Origin: Nitrosospira sp. Nsp2
GTDB lineage: Bacteria > Pseudomonadota > Gammaproteobacteria > Burkholderiales > Nitrosomonadaceae
Reading direction: 5' to 3'
Length of the DNA: 64,000 nt
NCBI RefSeq assembly: GCF_003050965.1
Contig: NZ_QAOU01000002.1
Location: 62,001-126,000 of the forward strand
Part shown: positions 52,647 to 62,358 of the stretch, in pieces
How the letters are laid out: the number at the start of each line of letters is the position of its first letter
How positions within the stretch are numbered: the stretch's first letter is position 1
Made by a program: the position numbers and the translations under genes
The notes under the pieces: generated by a model
What the model saw: only the letters and a program-made list of their open reading frames with translations
The model's database searches: none
What the model was told of the DNA's origin: nothing

Positions 52647-53579
52647 ATGGATGAAAAGACTACCAGTTACCGACACAAAGTACTCGCGCTGGTGTTCGTA
52701 TTACTGCTCAGCCGCAGCCTCTCCAACGATGTCCAGGCGTCTGAGTCTGAGTTTAACGACGCGGAGGTAGATGCAATTGAGGACTCAGTAAGAAGTTGGT
52801 GTCCGAAAGGATCTTCAGCACCAACCTACGACGCATACCCCGGAACCGCCCCATACCCGGAACGGGCCGCCGGCCCTGGCGATGAGTGGAGCGAGACGTT
52901 CAATGAATACGCGGATAATGAAATAGTTGAGTGTGCTTCCGGCAAATCGCTCCGGCCACACCTTGATGTTAGCTCTCAGTGCCTGCGCAAGCAGACCATC
53001 AGCGACGGCCGCACGGGATATGCAGCCTCGGTCGAACACGCATTGCTCGATTTACCCCGGGGTTTGGAGTACCGAAAAATTCGCGCGGTGACGTTCAGCC
53101 TCGACCCGCATGGAAAGCGCGTGCTCTGGACGAACCAGGAGCACAGAATTCGGCTCTATCTCAGTTCGCTAGACAAGCAGGAGCCAGGGGAGGAAAGCGA
53201 TCAAGGGATGTCGATGTACGCCCGGTACAGAACTACAAATGATCACTATGTGGCGTCGTTAAAAACCGATGGGGGGATGTTCATCAAACAAAAGCTTTGT
53301 AAGGATAATAACTACATCCTTCTGAAGGACGATACGTTCGGGAGCCCCGTCAGCACCAAAAACTGGTACAACCTCGTTTTCCGCGCTGAAGACGTGAAAC
53401 ATCCCGCCACCGGCGCGCCGGGGGTGAAGTTGACGTTCACCGTCACCCGTCCGTCGGATGACTATAAGAAGACCCTGACCACCACTCACTACGCCCGTAG
53501 TCGTTTTCCCAATGGCACAGGTGGCTTTCGGACCGACTTCATCCGGGGTTACGTAGATGACTGGCGCGTAAGGTTCTGA
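52647..53579 (+). CDS. Secreted protein, probable concanavalin-like jelly-roll fold
   Basis: The 310-residue protein has an N-terminal hydrophobic segment (HKVLALVFVLLLSRSLSNDVQA) acting as signal peptide, a cysteine pair region (SWCPKG, VECASGK, SQCLRK) and a C-terminal beta-rich domain. That domain has the strand pattern of polysaccharide-binding or lyase jelly rolls: ASLKTDGGMFIKQKLC, NYILLKDDTFG, NWYNLVFRAED, VKLTFTVTRPSDD, GYVDDWRVRF. Catalytic residues cannot be assigned. A very strong ribosome site precedes the start. It may act on extracellular polysaccharide together with the divergent sialidase-like protein (inference). Confidence 0.75.
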   Translation: MDEKTTSYRHKVLALVFVLLLSRSLSNDVQASESEFNDAEVDAIEDSVRSWCPKGSSAPTYDAYPGTAPYPERAAGPGDEWSETFNEYADNEIVECASGKSLRPHLDVSSQCLRKQTISDGRTGYAASVEHALLDLPRGLEYRKIRAVTFSLDPHGKRVLWTNQEHRIRLYLSSLDKQEPGEESDQGMSMYARYRTTNDHYVASLKTDGGMFIKQKLCKDNNYILLKDDTFGSPVSTKNWYNLVFRAEDVKHPATGAPGVKLTFTVTRPSDDYKKTLTTTHYARSRFPNGTGGFRTDFIRGYVDDWRVRF

Positions 53580-53709
53580 TGGATTGAATAGTGCTTTTAG
53601 CGTCCCCCCTACCGTGGAATTCGTAAGATGGCAGGAGATTTATAGACTTTTTGTCCCCGTTCTCACCCATTTAACAGGTCTGCTGTTGGTAACAGCGGTG
53701 TCTTCTAGC

Positions 53710-55023
53710 TTATTTGCTGCCACCGAGTTCTAGCTCTATGTCGCGCGCTTGATCAGCTTCCGTTGTCGGAAGAATTATTTCGCTAACTATTTCACTTGCC
53801 TGAACAACCATTTTATCAACGTCTATTCGCAACGCTAATTCCTGAATTTCAGGCTGTGCTAGTGTGTCAGCAAATATTTTTGCAGTGATGATTACGTCAC
53901 AGCTTTCGGGGGTGCCAATAAACAATTCCGTAGCTGGGCTCAACTCTCGTTGAGGTTGCAACGCCCGAACCTCGATTTTGGTGTTCCAACTATCACTGCC
54001 GCTTGAGATAAGTTCATCAGGGGACTCTGGATGATGATCGCCCAAAAGCCCTGAACGAGATGAAGATCTTGAAGGTAATGAAGTTGGAAGCTGGTGTTTT
54101 GAGACCACAATTATTCGACCATTGTTACTATGAATATTGAGATCTATATAAACGTCTCGCGCACCGATACCGCCACGGTTCTTAAGCCAAAAGCGTATTG
54201 GGCGGAAAAATTCCTTCAGCACCAATGCAGTTACTCGCTGACGATAATAATTCTTATTGGAATCGGATATCTGTAGATTTGTAAGCCAACTTTGCGTAAG
54301 TACATCCGTAATACGTTCTACGCTTGAGTTTTTTTTCTCGGTCTTCGGTGGGGTAAAATCAGGAATTGATTCAAAATCCGTGACATCAACCACTTTAGTT
54401 TTCAACATCAATATTGCTCCTACGTCCTCACCTTTATCCGGATCCGCGAAACGGAGAATAATATCGGTAACAGGTCGAACAGACGTTGCTTCTGAGTCGC
54501 TCTCAGCGCGTTCAGCCAGTAGCGTTCTTAACTGCATCTCTATTTGCTTCGATAATTTATCCTTAAACTCGATAACATCAGAGTAGCTTTCTACGAGAGC
54601 GTGCGGGAATGTCTTTTTCTTGAACTCCCGCAGCTTAGCCAATTGCTCAAGGTCTAATTTGTCCGGATCTTGCTTTGCTTGGGAAAAATAAAGCATTACA
54701 GGCTTTCCCTCTGATGCGACGCGTTCAAGCTCTTCAATGGTGCCGCTATCAGCCATTCCAGTAGGGCTGCCCACGCGCGTCCAGAAGATCCCAACTAATA
54801 AATCACAACGGTCAACGACTTGTTGATTGATGATCTCTTGAGGCCGCTCCCCGTACTTTGGTGCGGAATGTGTTTCCCACCTTAAAGGCAGTAGCACTAA
54901 CCGGCGCTCTGCCGCATTTAAGTCATTCCACTCTTGCATAGTTCTGACTGCGATATCTCGTTCGACGATAACGTCCGAGGGCGACGCGATCAGTATTCGG
55001 AATACTTGGGCTGGAAACGACAT
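53710..55023 (-). CDS. DUF4062 domain protein (TIR-like, putative conflict-system protein)
   Basis: The 437-residue protein opens with FRILIASPSDVIVERDIAVRTMQEWN, PLRWETHSAPKYGERPQEIINQQVVDRCDLLVGIFWTRVGSPTG and SGTIEELERVASEGKPVMLYFS, a standard DUF4062 domain with a TIR/Rossmann-like fold. The remaining 270 residues hold two beta-rich stretches of unknown family. DUF4062 occurs as an N-terminal module in putative defence and NLR-like proteins. It is intracellular with no membrane span. Copy C of the interspersed repeat lies 188 bases upstream. The gene looks AT-richer than the flanking core. Confidence 0.82.
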   Translation of the reverse strand: MSFPAQVFRILIASPSDVIVERDIAVRTMQEWNDLNAAERRLVLLPLRWETHSAPKYGERPQEIINQQVVDRCDLLVGIFWTRVGSPTGMADSGTIEELERVASEGKPVMLYFSQAKQDPDKLDLEQLAKLREFKKKTFPHALVESYSDVIEFKDKLSKQIEMQLRTLLAERAESDSEATSVRPVTDIILRFADPDKGEDVGAILMLKTKVVDVTDFESIPDFTPPKTEKKNSSVERITDVLTQSWLTNLQISDSNKNYYRQRVTALVLKEFFRPIRFWLKNRGGIGARDVYIDLNIHSNNGRIIVVSKHQLPTSLPSRSSSRSGLLGDHHPESPDELISSGSDSWNTKIEVRALQPQRELSPATELFIGTPESCDVIITAKIFADTLAQPEIQELALRIDVDKMVVQASEIVSEIILPTTEADQARDIELELGGSK

Positions 55024-55394
55024 GTAGCTGTTCCCCTGGGTAGGTGATGGTAGTAACTATGGAAAAGCGGGAATCTCGGTAGAGATAATCTTTTCACAGC
55101 TGGTTTTTGGATTTCTATACCGAGGCTCATACCTAAGTATCACCGTACGAAGAGAATCCGTTCACCGCTAAGTATATCTTCGCATCCGATACATGGACGC
55201 TGTCCGGGTAATTTTAGCGAACTCGGCAGTATTTACCAGTGTACTGAGGTACACCAGAGAATCAGTGTGGGTATTTCAAAAAAACGGGAAGGGAAATGTA
55301 GTGTAGGTGGTTAGCAAAGAATTGCTTCCTGGTACATCACGTCGATGAAAACGAATAAAATCTCAGTCATTACTCTTTTCTAATTTAGGAAATT
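55024..55394. other. Intergenic region holding repeat copy C
   Basis: Apart from the repeat no feature is seen. It should hold the divergent promoters of the DUF4062 gene and the small membrane protein gene. Confidence 0.5.
55211..55270 (-). repeat. Interspersed 60-bp repeat, copy C
   Basis: Same orientation as copies A and B. Similarity to copy A continues to about 55305 (TATTTCAAAAAAACGGG and GGGAAATGTAG). It lies upstream of the DUF4062 gene, in the spacer shared with the divergent small membrane protein gene. Confidence 0.85.
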
Positions 55395-55793
55395 ATGACG
55401 CTCGGGCTTTTCCTTGATCTGTTTGCTCTTGTTGTCGGTCTGGGTAGTGGAGTAGCTTTTTCGATGGGTGTCCTTAGAATAAAAGATGCCTCGCTGGATG
55501 TAATTGCTGTTGCTTTTTACGATAGCGGCGCGGCGGTCGCGAAAGAGCTTGCTCAACAAAAAACTGACTTTGTTTTTGGTTCCGTTCTACTATTTTTTTC
55601 CTTTGCACTTCAATTTTCTTCTAAAGCTATTACTGGTTTAGATGAAGTCGTTTTGCCATTCGCTAGAATGTACGGAGTCAGCCTGAGCCTTGTTTTGGCG
55701 TCGGCTCTGCTATTCCTCTGTTACCTCCTCTGGTGCGATTTAAGTCGTAAGCGGATGGAGAGAATAACAAACTTGATAAAAGAAAACGGTTAG
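55395..55793 (+). CDS. Small three-span membrane protein, unknown
   Basis: The 132-residue protein has three hydrophobic spans at about 5-25 (LFLDLFALVVGLGSGVAFSMG), 60-75 (FVFGSVLLFFSFALQF) and 91-112 (YGVSLSLVLASALLFLCYLLW), and a basic C-terminus. No family is recognised. It is AT-rich, lies in the accessory region and is divergent from the DUF4062 gene, so a role with that protein is possible but only by position. The ribosome site (AGGAAATT) is weak to moderate. Confidence 0.65.
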   Translation: MTLGLFLDLFALVVGLGSGVAFSMGVLRIKDASLDVIAVAFYDSGAAVAKELAQQKTDFVFGSVLLFFSFALQFSSKAITGLDEVVLPFARMYGVSLSLVLASALLFLCYLLWCDLSRKRMERITNLIKENG

Positions 55794-55929
55794 CATTCCG
55801 ATTAGTAAGTGCTTCTTTGTTTCTATCTTCTTATTAGCTAAGAACGCAATACATATCTCTCCTGAGCCTTACAACCGTACGGCAGCGTGACTACTACCGT
55901 TTCAATCTCGGAAATGAGGAGGTGCTGAA

Positions 55930-57339
55930 ATGAGAGATGACTACAGAAAAGGGTTTGCGGATCAGACGAAAGAAATCATCGCTCCTTCGCTAAACGTAGA
56001 GGGGATCATACCTGACTGGCTATCCGGCACGCTTCTGCGTAACGGTCCCGCCCGGTTCGGCCTGGAAGACAAAACGCTGAATCACTGGTTCGACGGCTTG
56101 GCGATGCTGCACAGGTTCCATATCGCCAATGGCCGGGTCAGCTATGCGAACAAGTTCCTCGACAGCCCTGCTTTTCGAGCGGCTGAAGATGGAAAAATGC
56201 AATATGCGGAATTTGCAACTGATCCCTGCCGTTCCCTGTTCAAACGTATTGCCCAGGTCTTTACGGGATCGGCACCCGGCGCCAATGCCAATGTCTCGAT
56301 CGGCAAGATTGCCGGACGGTTCGTCGCTCAAACTGAAGGCCCCGTGCCGATTGCTTTCGACGAAGAAACCCTGAAAACCATAGGTATCGTCAGCTACGGC
56401 GACACGCTGAAGGGCCAATTGACCACCGCTCACCCGCATTACGATCACGGCAGCCAGTTCAACTACCTGCTCAATTTTGGGCGCCAATCCACATACAACA
56501 TCTACACGTTGCCTGACGGCAGCAGTGAACGTCGACTGGTTGGCAGCTACCAGACAGACAGGCCATCGTATATGCACAGCTTCGGGCTCAGCCAGAAGTA
56601 TGTCGTTTTGATGGAGTTTCCCCTGGTGGTGAATCCATTAAGCATGTTGTTGCGAGGCAAGCCGTTCATTGCCAACTACACATGGCAACCACAGCGCGGC
56701 ACCCGTTTTTCGCTGGTTGATCGCGATACGGGCGAAGTCAGCCATGCACATACCGACGAAGCCTGGTTCGGCTTTCACCACGTTAATTCAGCCGATCGGG
56801 ACGGCAAAATAGATTTCGACATGATCGTGTATCCGGATGCCGATGTGGTGCAGTACTTCTACCTGAACTCATTGCTCAACAGGCCGAACCATGAGGTTTA
56901 TCCGCAAAACGAATTGCGGAGATTTACGATTGACGTGTCGGCCGGCACGGTCAGCTCCCGCAGACTGGCGGACTATTCGGGAGAGCTGCCGCGCATCAAC
57001 TATGAGCGGTGCAACGGCCAGACGTACCAGTATGTTTATGCTGCCGGCCTTACAAAAGGGGGTGAATCAGCCATTTTTGACAGTGTTGTTAAATTCGATC
57101 TGGCGGGCGACGTCAGGGAGTGGAAGCAGGAGGACCAATACCCTGGCGAGCCGGTGTTTGTCGCACGGCCAGACGCCCAACTGGAGGACGAGGGCATATT
57201 GCTGTCGGTTGTGCTGGATGCACCTGCAAACAATTCGTATCTTTTGCTGCTCGACGCGCGTGACTTGTCGGAGGTTGCCCGCGCGACTGTTCCCCAGCAC
57301 GTGCCGTTCGGCTTTCACGGTGCTTATGTTCGTTCGTAG
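55930..57339 (+). CDS. Carotenoid oxygenase (RPE65 family)
   Basis: The 469-residue protein has the family pattern: GTLLRNGPARFGLEDKTLNHWFDGLAMLHRF near the start, then four iron-ligand histidine regions (TTAHPHYD, SYMHSFGLSQKYVVLMEFP, WFGFHHVNS and the C-terminal PFGFHGAYV). It cleaves a double bond of a carotenoid or stilbene-like substrate using non-haem iron and oxygen. A strong GAGGAGG site precedes the ATG. A 90-base piece of this gene is duplicated at 47894. No carotenoid biosynthesis genes are nearby. Confidence 0.93.
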   Translation: MRDDYRKGFADQTKEIIAPSLNVEGIIPDWLSGTLLRNGPARFGLEDKTLNHWFDGLAMLHRFHIANGRVSYANKFLDSPAFRAAEDGKMQYAEFATDPCRSLFKRIAQVFTGSAPGANANVSIGKIAGRFVAQTEGPVPIAFDEETLKTIGIVSYGDTLKGQLTTAHPHYDHGSQFNYLLNFGRQSTYNIYTLPDGSSERRLVGSYQTDRPSYMHSFGLSQKYVVLMEFPLVVNPLSMLLRGKPFIANYTWQPQRGTRFSLVDRDTGEVSHAHTDEAWFGFHHVNSADRDGKIDFDMIVYPDADVVQYFYLNSLLNRPNHEVYPQNELRRFTIDVSAGTVSSRRLADYSGELPRINYERCNGQTYQYVYAAGLTKGGESAIFDSVVKFDLAGDVREWKQEDQYPGEPVFVARPDAQLEDEGILLSVVLDAPANNSYLLLLDARDLSEVARATVPQHVPFGFHGAYVRS

Positions 57340-57823
57340 CTTCGGGGCTTGGCGCAGGTCGCCACCATCCCATCCTGGCTTGCATCGAGCGGGTGATCCG
57401 TTCACTGGATCGAATAATCGAGTGCGCGGCCGGCCTGGGCCGAATATAGTGCGATAACCGAGCCAGAATACGTTAGCGCACTGATTGCCACGAACAAAGC
57501 GTCGCGGTCCCCGCAAGTAACTAAAAAAATGAGTGGCGTTAAACCTGATCCAGGCCCCGCTTCATATCGTTCTTGACCTGTTTCCTAGCACCGCTGACTA
57601 CTGGCTACCGAAGCATAGTTCCTACGGATGTAATTGCTAGTGTATCGCTCCATTAGTAGCGCTTTAAGGCTAACGATTCCCAGTCGTATGTGGGACATTT
57701 AACAGACTCGCCCGGAATGGCTGCGTAAAACCTACCGATTCTAGGTTTTATCCGTGAAACACAACGCACTCTCATGCAAATCGGACATTGCGGAGGCTTG
57801 TGAAATCTACATTCTGGAGTCTT
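57340..57823. other. Intergenic region, nothing recognised
   Basis: About 480 bases between two plus-strand genes with no repeat, RNA gene or coding pattern that I can support. Confidence 0.4.
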
Positions 57824-58384
57824 ATGAAAATCCTCCTTCTGGTTGCCAGTGCGTTTATCGCCCCTATATTTTGGACTCAGGCCCAGGCACAATCAGCATT
57901 GGATGATCATCAAATTGCGGCCATCATCACCGCAGCGCATGCCTTGGATATCGAGTCCGGCACGCTTGCTCAGTTCAAGTCATCCAGCGCGGAAGTACGG
58001 TTTTTCGCGCAACGGATGGTTGCTGATCATACGACGGCGCTTGAATCATTAACTGAACTGATCACGCGGCTTGGAATTACGCCGCGGGAAAATACTATCA
58101 GTCAGGGCTTGAAATCCAGCGCGGACAAAAATATTGCAAGACTGAAACCGCTGAGAGGGGAGGCATTTGACAAGGAGTACATCAATTTTGAAATCCCCTT
58201 TCATGAGCATATGCTCGAGATGATTGATAACGAACTGATTCACAATGTCAAGAATGAGCAACTGAAGGGCGCGCTAGTCAAGACGCGTCCGCTTTTTTTT
58301 CACACCTACGAGCAGGCTATCCGGGTGGAAAGCATTTTGAAGAAGGAACCGCCCCGCCAGAAATACCAGTGCTGTGCACATTAA
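57824..58384 (+). CDS. DUF4142 family exported protein
   Basis: The 186-residue protein starts MKILLLVASAFIAPIFW with a signal peptide ending near QAQAQ. The mature part has the DUF4142 four-helix, ferritin-like pattern: IAAIITAAHALDIESGTLAQ, VRFFAQRMVADHTTALESL, FDKEYINFEIPFHEHML, LIHNVKNEQLKGALVKTRPLFFHTYEQA. The function is unknown; members are common in periplasms of proteobacteria. The frame is open from a TTG at 57788, but TGGAGTCTT before the ATG at 57824 fixes the start. Confidence 0.9.
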   Translation: MKILLLVASAFIAPIFWTQAQAQSALDDHQIAAIITAAHALDIESGTLAQFKSSSAEVRFFAQRMVADHTTALESLTELITRLGITPRENTISQGLKSSADKNIARLKPLRGEAFDKEYINFEIPFHEHMLEMIDNELIHNVKNEQLKGALVKTRPLFFHTYEQAIRVESILKKEPPRQKYQCCAH

Positions 58385-58456
58385 CGAGATGCAGGGTTGG
58401 AACGCTCCGGTTTACGGTGGTTTTGGTTCCGCCTCTGAAAGGAATCGCGCCGGTCT

Positions 58457-58718
58457 GGAATCGTGAAGCGTGAAGTACTGGCAGTAAGGCCGCGCCTCCG
58501 ATCTATCCGTTTGACCGATGGGCGTGCCATCAGCCAGTCGAACTAGTGGGCCAGGTTCTCGTGGCTGGCCGAAAATAGCGCGACGATGCGTAGGACAGCG
58601 CCGGCGCCGCAGCGCAGTCTGTCATGCTGAAGCTTTTCCCCACCGCCCAGTTGCGGTCGCCGCGCCTGTCCTCGATCATGCCGTACGCATCTCGCATCTC
58701 GCAGCTCCGTCAGCGAGT
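58457..58718 (-). pseudogene. Duplicated 3' part of a glutathione S-transferase gene
   Basis: Matches 60563-60822 of the intact GST gene in the same orientation, about 85 percent by eye (shared runs include GGGCGTGCCATCAGCC, CATGCTGAAGCTTTTCCC and GCCGCGCCTGTCCTCGATCATG). Indels break the frame. It lies on the other side of arsB from the intact copy. Confidence 0.88.
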
Positions 58719-58773
58719 CAGTTAATAGTTTGCATGCTTACGCCTATATTTTTGCTGACCCTAGCGCCCGTAT

Positions 58774-60064
58774 TCATTGATTGAGATTCAAACGATATGC
58801 AAGGGCCGCCAGTGTAACCAGCAACACCGGCATGGTCAGTACGATGCCAACCTTGAAGTAATAGCCCCAGGTGATTCTCATGCCTTTACGTGCCAGGACA
58901 TGAAGCCATAGCAGTGTCGCCAATGAACCGATGGGGGTGATCTTGGGTCCCAGGTCGCAGCCAATCACATTGGCGTAGATCATCGCATCCTTGACCACAC
59001 CTGTGGCATTCGTGGCATCAATTGAAAGGGCTCCCACCAGCACCGTCGGCAGATTGTTCATGACCGAGGACAACAGCGCGACAAGAACACCCGTTCCAAA
59101 CGCAGCTCCCCATATCCCGCCCTGTGCAAAGTAATCGAGCAGCCGGGTGAGGTGGTCGGTAAGCCCCGCATTGCGCAGGCCATAAACCACGAGATACATC
59201 CCGAGAGAGAAAATGACGATCTGCCATGGAGCCTCTCGAAGCACCTTGCGGGTACTGATGACATGCCCATGCGCGGCAACGGCGAACAAAAGCAGCGCGC
59301 CGGGGGCGGCGACGGCGCTGATCGGCACGCCTAAAGGTTCGAGGCCGAAAAATCCGACCAGCAACAGCATAAGCACCAGCCAGCCGGTGCTGAAAGTGAT
59401 TCCGTCCCGAATGGCATCATTTGGCCGCTTAAGCTGATTCACGTCATAGCGTGCCGGAATACTCTGGCGAAAATAGAGCAATAACACCACGAGAGCCGCC
59501 GTGATGGCAGCGATATTCACCGGAACCATGATGACGGCATATGTCCTGAAACCGATCCTGAAAAAATCGGCTGATACGATATTGACCAGGTTGGAAACGA
59601 CGAAGGGGAGACTGGCAACATCGGCAATGAAGCCAGCTGCCATTACGAATGCAAGGGTGGCCCCCGGACTGAATCCCAACGCCAGGAGCATCGCCATTAC
59701 GATAGGTGTAAGGATCAGCGCCGCGCCATCATTGGTAAATAGGGCAGAAACCGCTGCGCCAAGCAGGACAATCGAGGCAAATAGCATCCGTCCATGTCCG
59801 CCGCCCCACCGTGCCACGTGCAGGGCCGCCCATTCAAAAAAAACCGGCTTCATCCAGCAGCAGGCTGATGATGATAACGGCGATGAAGGTAGCCGTTGCG
59901 TTCCAGACAATCTGCCACACCGTCAAAATATCGGCGGGATGGACCACGCCTGACAGCAACGCCAGGACAGCACCGAGCGTTGCACTCCAACCAATACCGA
60001 GCCCGCGCGGCTGCCAGATCACCAGGATAATGGTGACAAGAAAAATCAATACGGCGACAAGCAC
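58774..60064 (-). pseudogene. arsB: Arsenite efflux pump ArsB, frameshifted at a T8 run
   Basis: Two frames join into a full-length ArsB of about 429 residues. From the GTG at 60064 it reads [31 protein letters not shown] to LLLDEAGFF. The other frame continues [44 protein letters not shown] to the stop at 58774. The break is a run of eight A on the plus strand (59836-59843) where seven would keep the frame. All expected membrane spans are present. The gene is either inactive, mis-sequenced, or expressed by slippage on the run. No arsR, arsC or arsA is adjacent. Confidence 0.85.
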
Positions 60065-60517
60065 TTCATTCTCCCTTTGAGCGGCCCTCTAAACGGGTAC
60101 CGCTCGCTGTGACTATCGGCTCTGGCAGCCGAGACAGTCGGAAAATCTAGAACGTGCTTAACGGCGTGTTCGGGGAAGTCCGGGAGGGTTGGAGCTTGGT
60201 AGAAGCGATATTCAGTAATATTTCAGGATTCGACACCGTCGCATCGCGTTTCACCGATCACTTGAAGTTTCCTACTTTGTAGCCATGCGGCCAGCCGCGT
60301 CGGGATTGCGGTTTACGAGTAAGTTAATGCGCTGAATCATATAAATATGAGGGAAAGTCAAGAGCGGAGTTTCTGCGCCAAACGGGAGGGCGATATGGAG
60401 CGGTCGAGCCGGGCCGGATACGGATGCAAACCCGGCACCGAGCTGGTCGATGATTGTGCACCAGAGCTTCCATTCGCGAGCGCGGCGAAGAGCCGGGCAA
60501 GGCGACCCTGCTTTGCG
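60065..60517. other. Intergenic region, nothing recognised
   Basis: About 450 bases between the arsB and GST genes. An imperfect hairpin lies at about 60111-60139 (GACT..CGGCT with AGCCG..AGTC). No gene is supported. Confidence 0.4.
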
Positions 60518-61207
60518 TCAGGCTGTCTCCGGCGCATCCGAAAGGAAGTGCGCTGGGATGGCATCGTGGAGCGGGAAGTATTGGAAGTAGGGCCGCGCCT
60601 CCGTGATTACCCGCTTGACAGATGGGCGTGCCATCAGCCGGTCGAAGTAGCGGGCCAGGTTCACGTGGCTGGACGAAAATGGCGCGACGATACGCGCGTA
60701 GAACAGCGCCGGGGCCGCAGCACAGTCTGCCATGCTGAAGCTTTCCCCCACCGCCCAGTTGTGGTTGCCGCGCCTGTCCTCGATCATGTCATACGCATTT
60801 CGCAGCTCCGTGAGCGATTCGCCAATGATTCCCAGGTCCCGCTCCGCCGCCGGCCGCAGCTGCTGGGCGATGAAGCGCTGCATAGGGGCCATGACGTAGA
60901 GATCGAAAAGGCGGTCCCATAGCCGCACGCTTAATTGCACAGGCGGGTCTTGCGGGATGAGACGAAGCTTTCCGGGATATCGCTGCTCGATATGCTCAAT
61001 CATGATCGAGGTCTCGGGGACGATCTCGTTTCCATCCTCGAGAAGCGGAATTTTCGCGGTCGGCCACAACGTCTTGAACGCCGCCTTCGCCTCCAGATCG
61101 CCGAGATTGACCATTCGCGCATCGAAGGGCGTGCCATTCTCATAGAGGGCGATCAGAACCTTCCAACAATAGGAGGACAGGGGGTGAGAATAGAGTGTCA
61201 GGGCCAT
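60518..61207 (-). CDS. Glutathione S-transferase family protein
   Basis: The 229-residue protein has an N-terminal thioredoxin fold (MALTLYSHPLSSYCWKVLIAL, TAKIPLLEDGNEIVPETSIMIEHIE) with the cis-proline before LLED, and an all-helical C-domain (GNHNWAVGESFSMADCAAAPALFYA). It conjugates or reduces with glutathione in the cytoplasm; the substrate is unknown. Residues expected to activate glutathione are the Ser/Tyr/Cys in HPLSSYC. Its 3' part is duplicated at 58457-58718. Confidence 0.93.
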   Translation of the reverse strand: MALTLYSHPLSSYCWKVLIALYENGTPFDARMVNLGDLEAKAAFKTLWPTAKIPLLEDGNEIVPETSIMIEHIEQRYPGKLRLIPQDPPVQLSVRLWDRLFDLYVMAPMQRFIAQQLRPAAERDLGIIGESLTELRNAYDMIEDRRGNHNWAVGESFSMADCAAAPALFYARIVAPFSSSHVNLARYFDRLMARPSVKRVITEARPYFQYFPLHDAIPAHFLSDAPETA

Positions 61208-61436
61208 GATGCCTCTAATGGTTTTTTAAAAGGCCAAGCATACCTGCTGCAAATAAGGGTGCAAGCTAAGCTTTCCTTGATTGTTAACTTTTTTCGCGCT
61301 CCGCCAACCTTTTTCTATTCATGTATTCTTACCGCAAGACACGAATGCACGCGAGGGCTTCAGCCAACCTAGGGTCAGGACCCATAAACTGAACGAAAAA
61401 CTCGGATGACGACTTTGAGCCCGGGATGGACCTCAA

Positions 61437-62090
61437 TCAACTGGTCGGTGGCTTGCCGGTGTAAACTGCCAATTGGGCAGCGAAAGCCCGCTTGTAGGCA
61501 GGACGCGCTTCGCCGCGGACGACATAGGCGGCCAAGTTCGGAAATTCGTCCAGAATGCCCGAGGATTTCAGCCTGAGCAGCACCGACACCATCATCAGGT
61601 CGCCGGCGCTGAACGTACCATCGAGGCAGTCGGCATCACCCAAGCGAACAGAAAGTTGGTTTAGCCGACCGCGAACGCGATCTTCCACCAGAGGAAGGCG
61701 CTCCGCATGCCAGGGCTTGTCGCTCTCGAGCAGCCTCGCGGTTCCAAGTTCAAGGATCGGCGGTTCCACCGTGTTGAGCGCGGCAAACATCCATGTGATT
61801 GCGCGCACCCGGGCATTGGCATCATCTGGCAGCAGGCCCGCATGGCGCTCGGCGATGTGGAATACGATCGCCCCTGTCTCGAACAGGGCGAGGTCGCCTT
61901 CCTCATAGGTCGGAATCTGGCCGAAAGGATGAAGCGCCAGATGCGCGGGTTCCTTCATCGCACGGAACGAAACAAGGCGAACCTCGTAAGGTTGGCCCAC
62001 TTCTTCAAGCGCCCAGCGAACACGCGTATCACGCGCCACTCCCTTGCCACCGTCGGGTGACCGTTCAAAGGCGGTAATGGTGATGGTCAT
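61437..62090 (-). CDS. Glutathione S-transferase family protein
   Basis: The 217-residue protein has the thioredoxin fold (FGQIPTYEEGDLALFETGAIVFHIAERHAGLLP) and the helical C-domain with CLDGTFSAGDLMMVSVLLRL. The N-terminal region (RSPDGGKGVARDTRVRWALEEVGQPYEV) has arginine at the usual catalytic Ser/Tyr place. AAGGAGGAGCCTCACG precedes the ATG. It is a different subgroup from the GST at 60518, so not a recent duplicate. Confidence 0.92.
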   Translation of the reverse strand: MTITITAFERSPDGGKGVARDTRVRWALEEVGQPYEVRLVSFRAMKEPAHLALHPFGQIPTYEEGDLALFETGAIVFHIAERHAGLLPDDANARVRAITWMFAALNTVEPPILELGTARLLESDKPWHAERLPLVEDRVRGRLNQLSVRLGDADCLDGTFSAGDLMMVSVLLRLKSSGILDEFPNLAAYVVRGEARPAYKRAFAAQLAVYTGKPPTS

Positions 62091-62358
62091 CGTGAGGCTC
62101 CTCCTTGGCCAAAATCATGGGCTGCGGGGCTGGAAGCTGTCAAGGCAAACTTACCGAGATTGAAGACGACCCAGTTCTATGGCAACAGCATAAAATAGCC
62201 GATGGGCAAGCTGAGTTGATTTACACGCGCTGGATAAAACAAGGACGGGAAGCCTGCGAGCTGTCGCCGATGCTACAGGCTTCGTCCGATCGCTTATTAT
62301 CCTGCCTCTGCATCCTGGGTCCGAAGTCTGCCCGCAAGAGATGAGCCTGTGCCAAGCG
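62091..62358. other. Intergenic region, no supported gene
   Basis: A 79-codon plus-strand frame exists (62105-62344) but has no ribosome site or recognisable sequence. Confidence 0.4.

Noticed and set aside
62105-62344. 79-codon plus-strand frame between the GST and DUF1428 genes
   Set aside because: No ribosome site, no family match, and it runs against the direction of the cluster.
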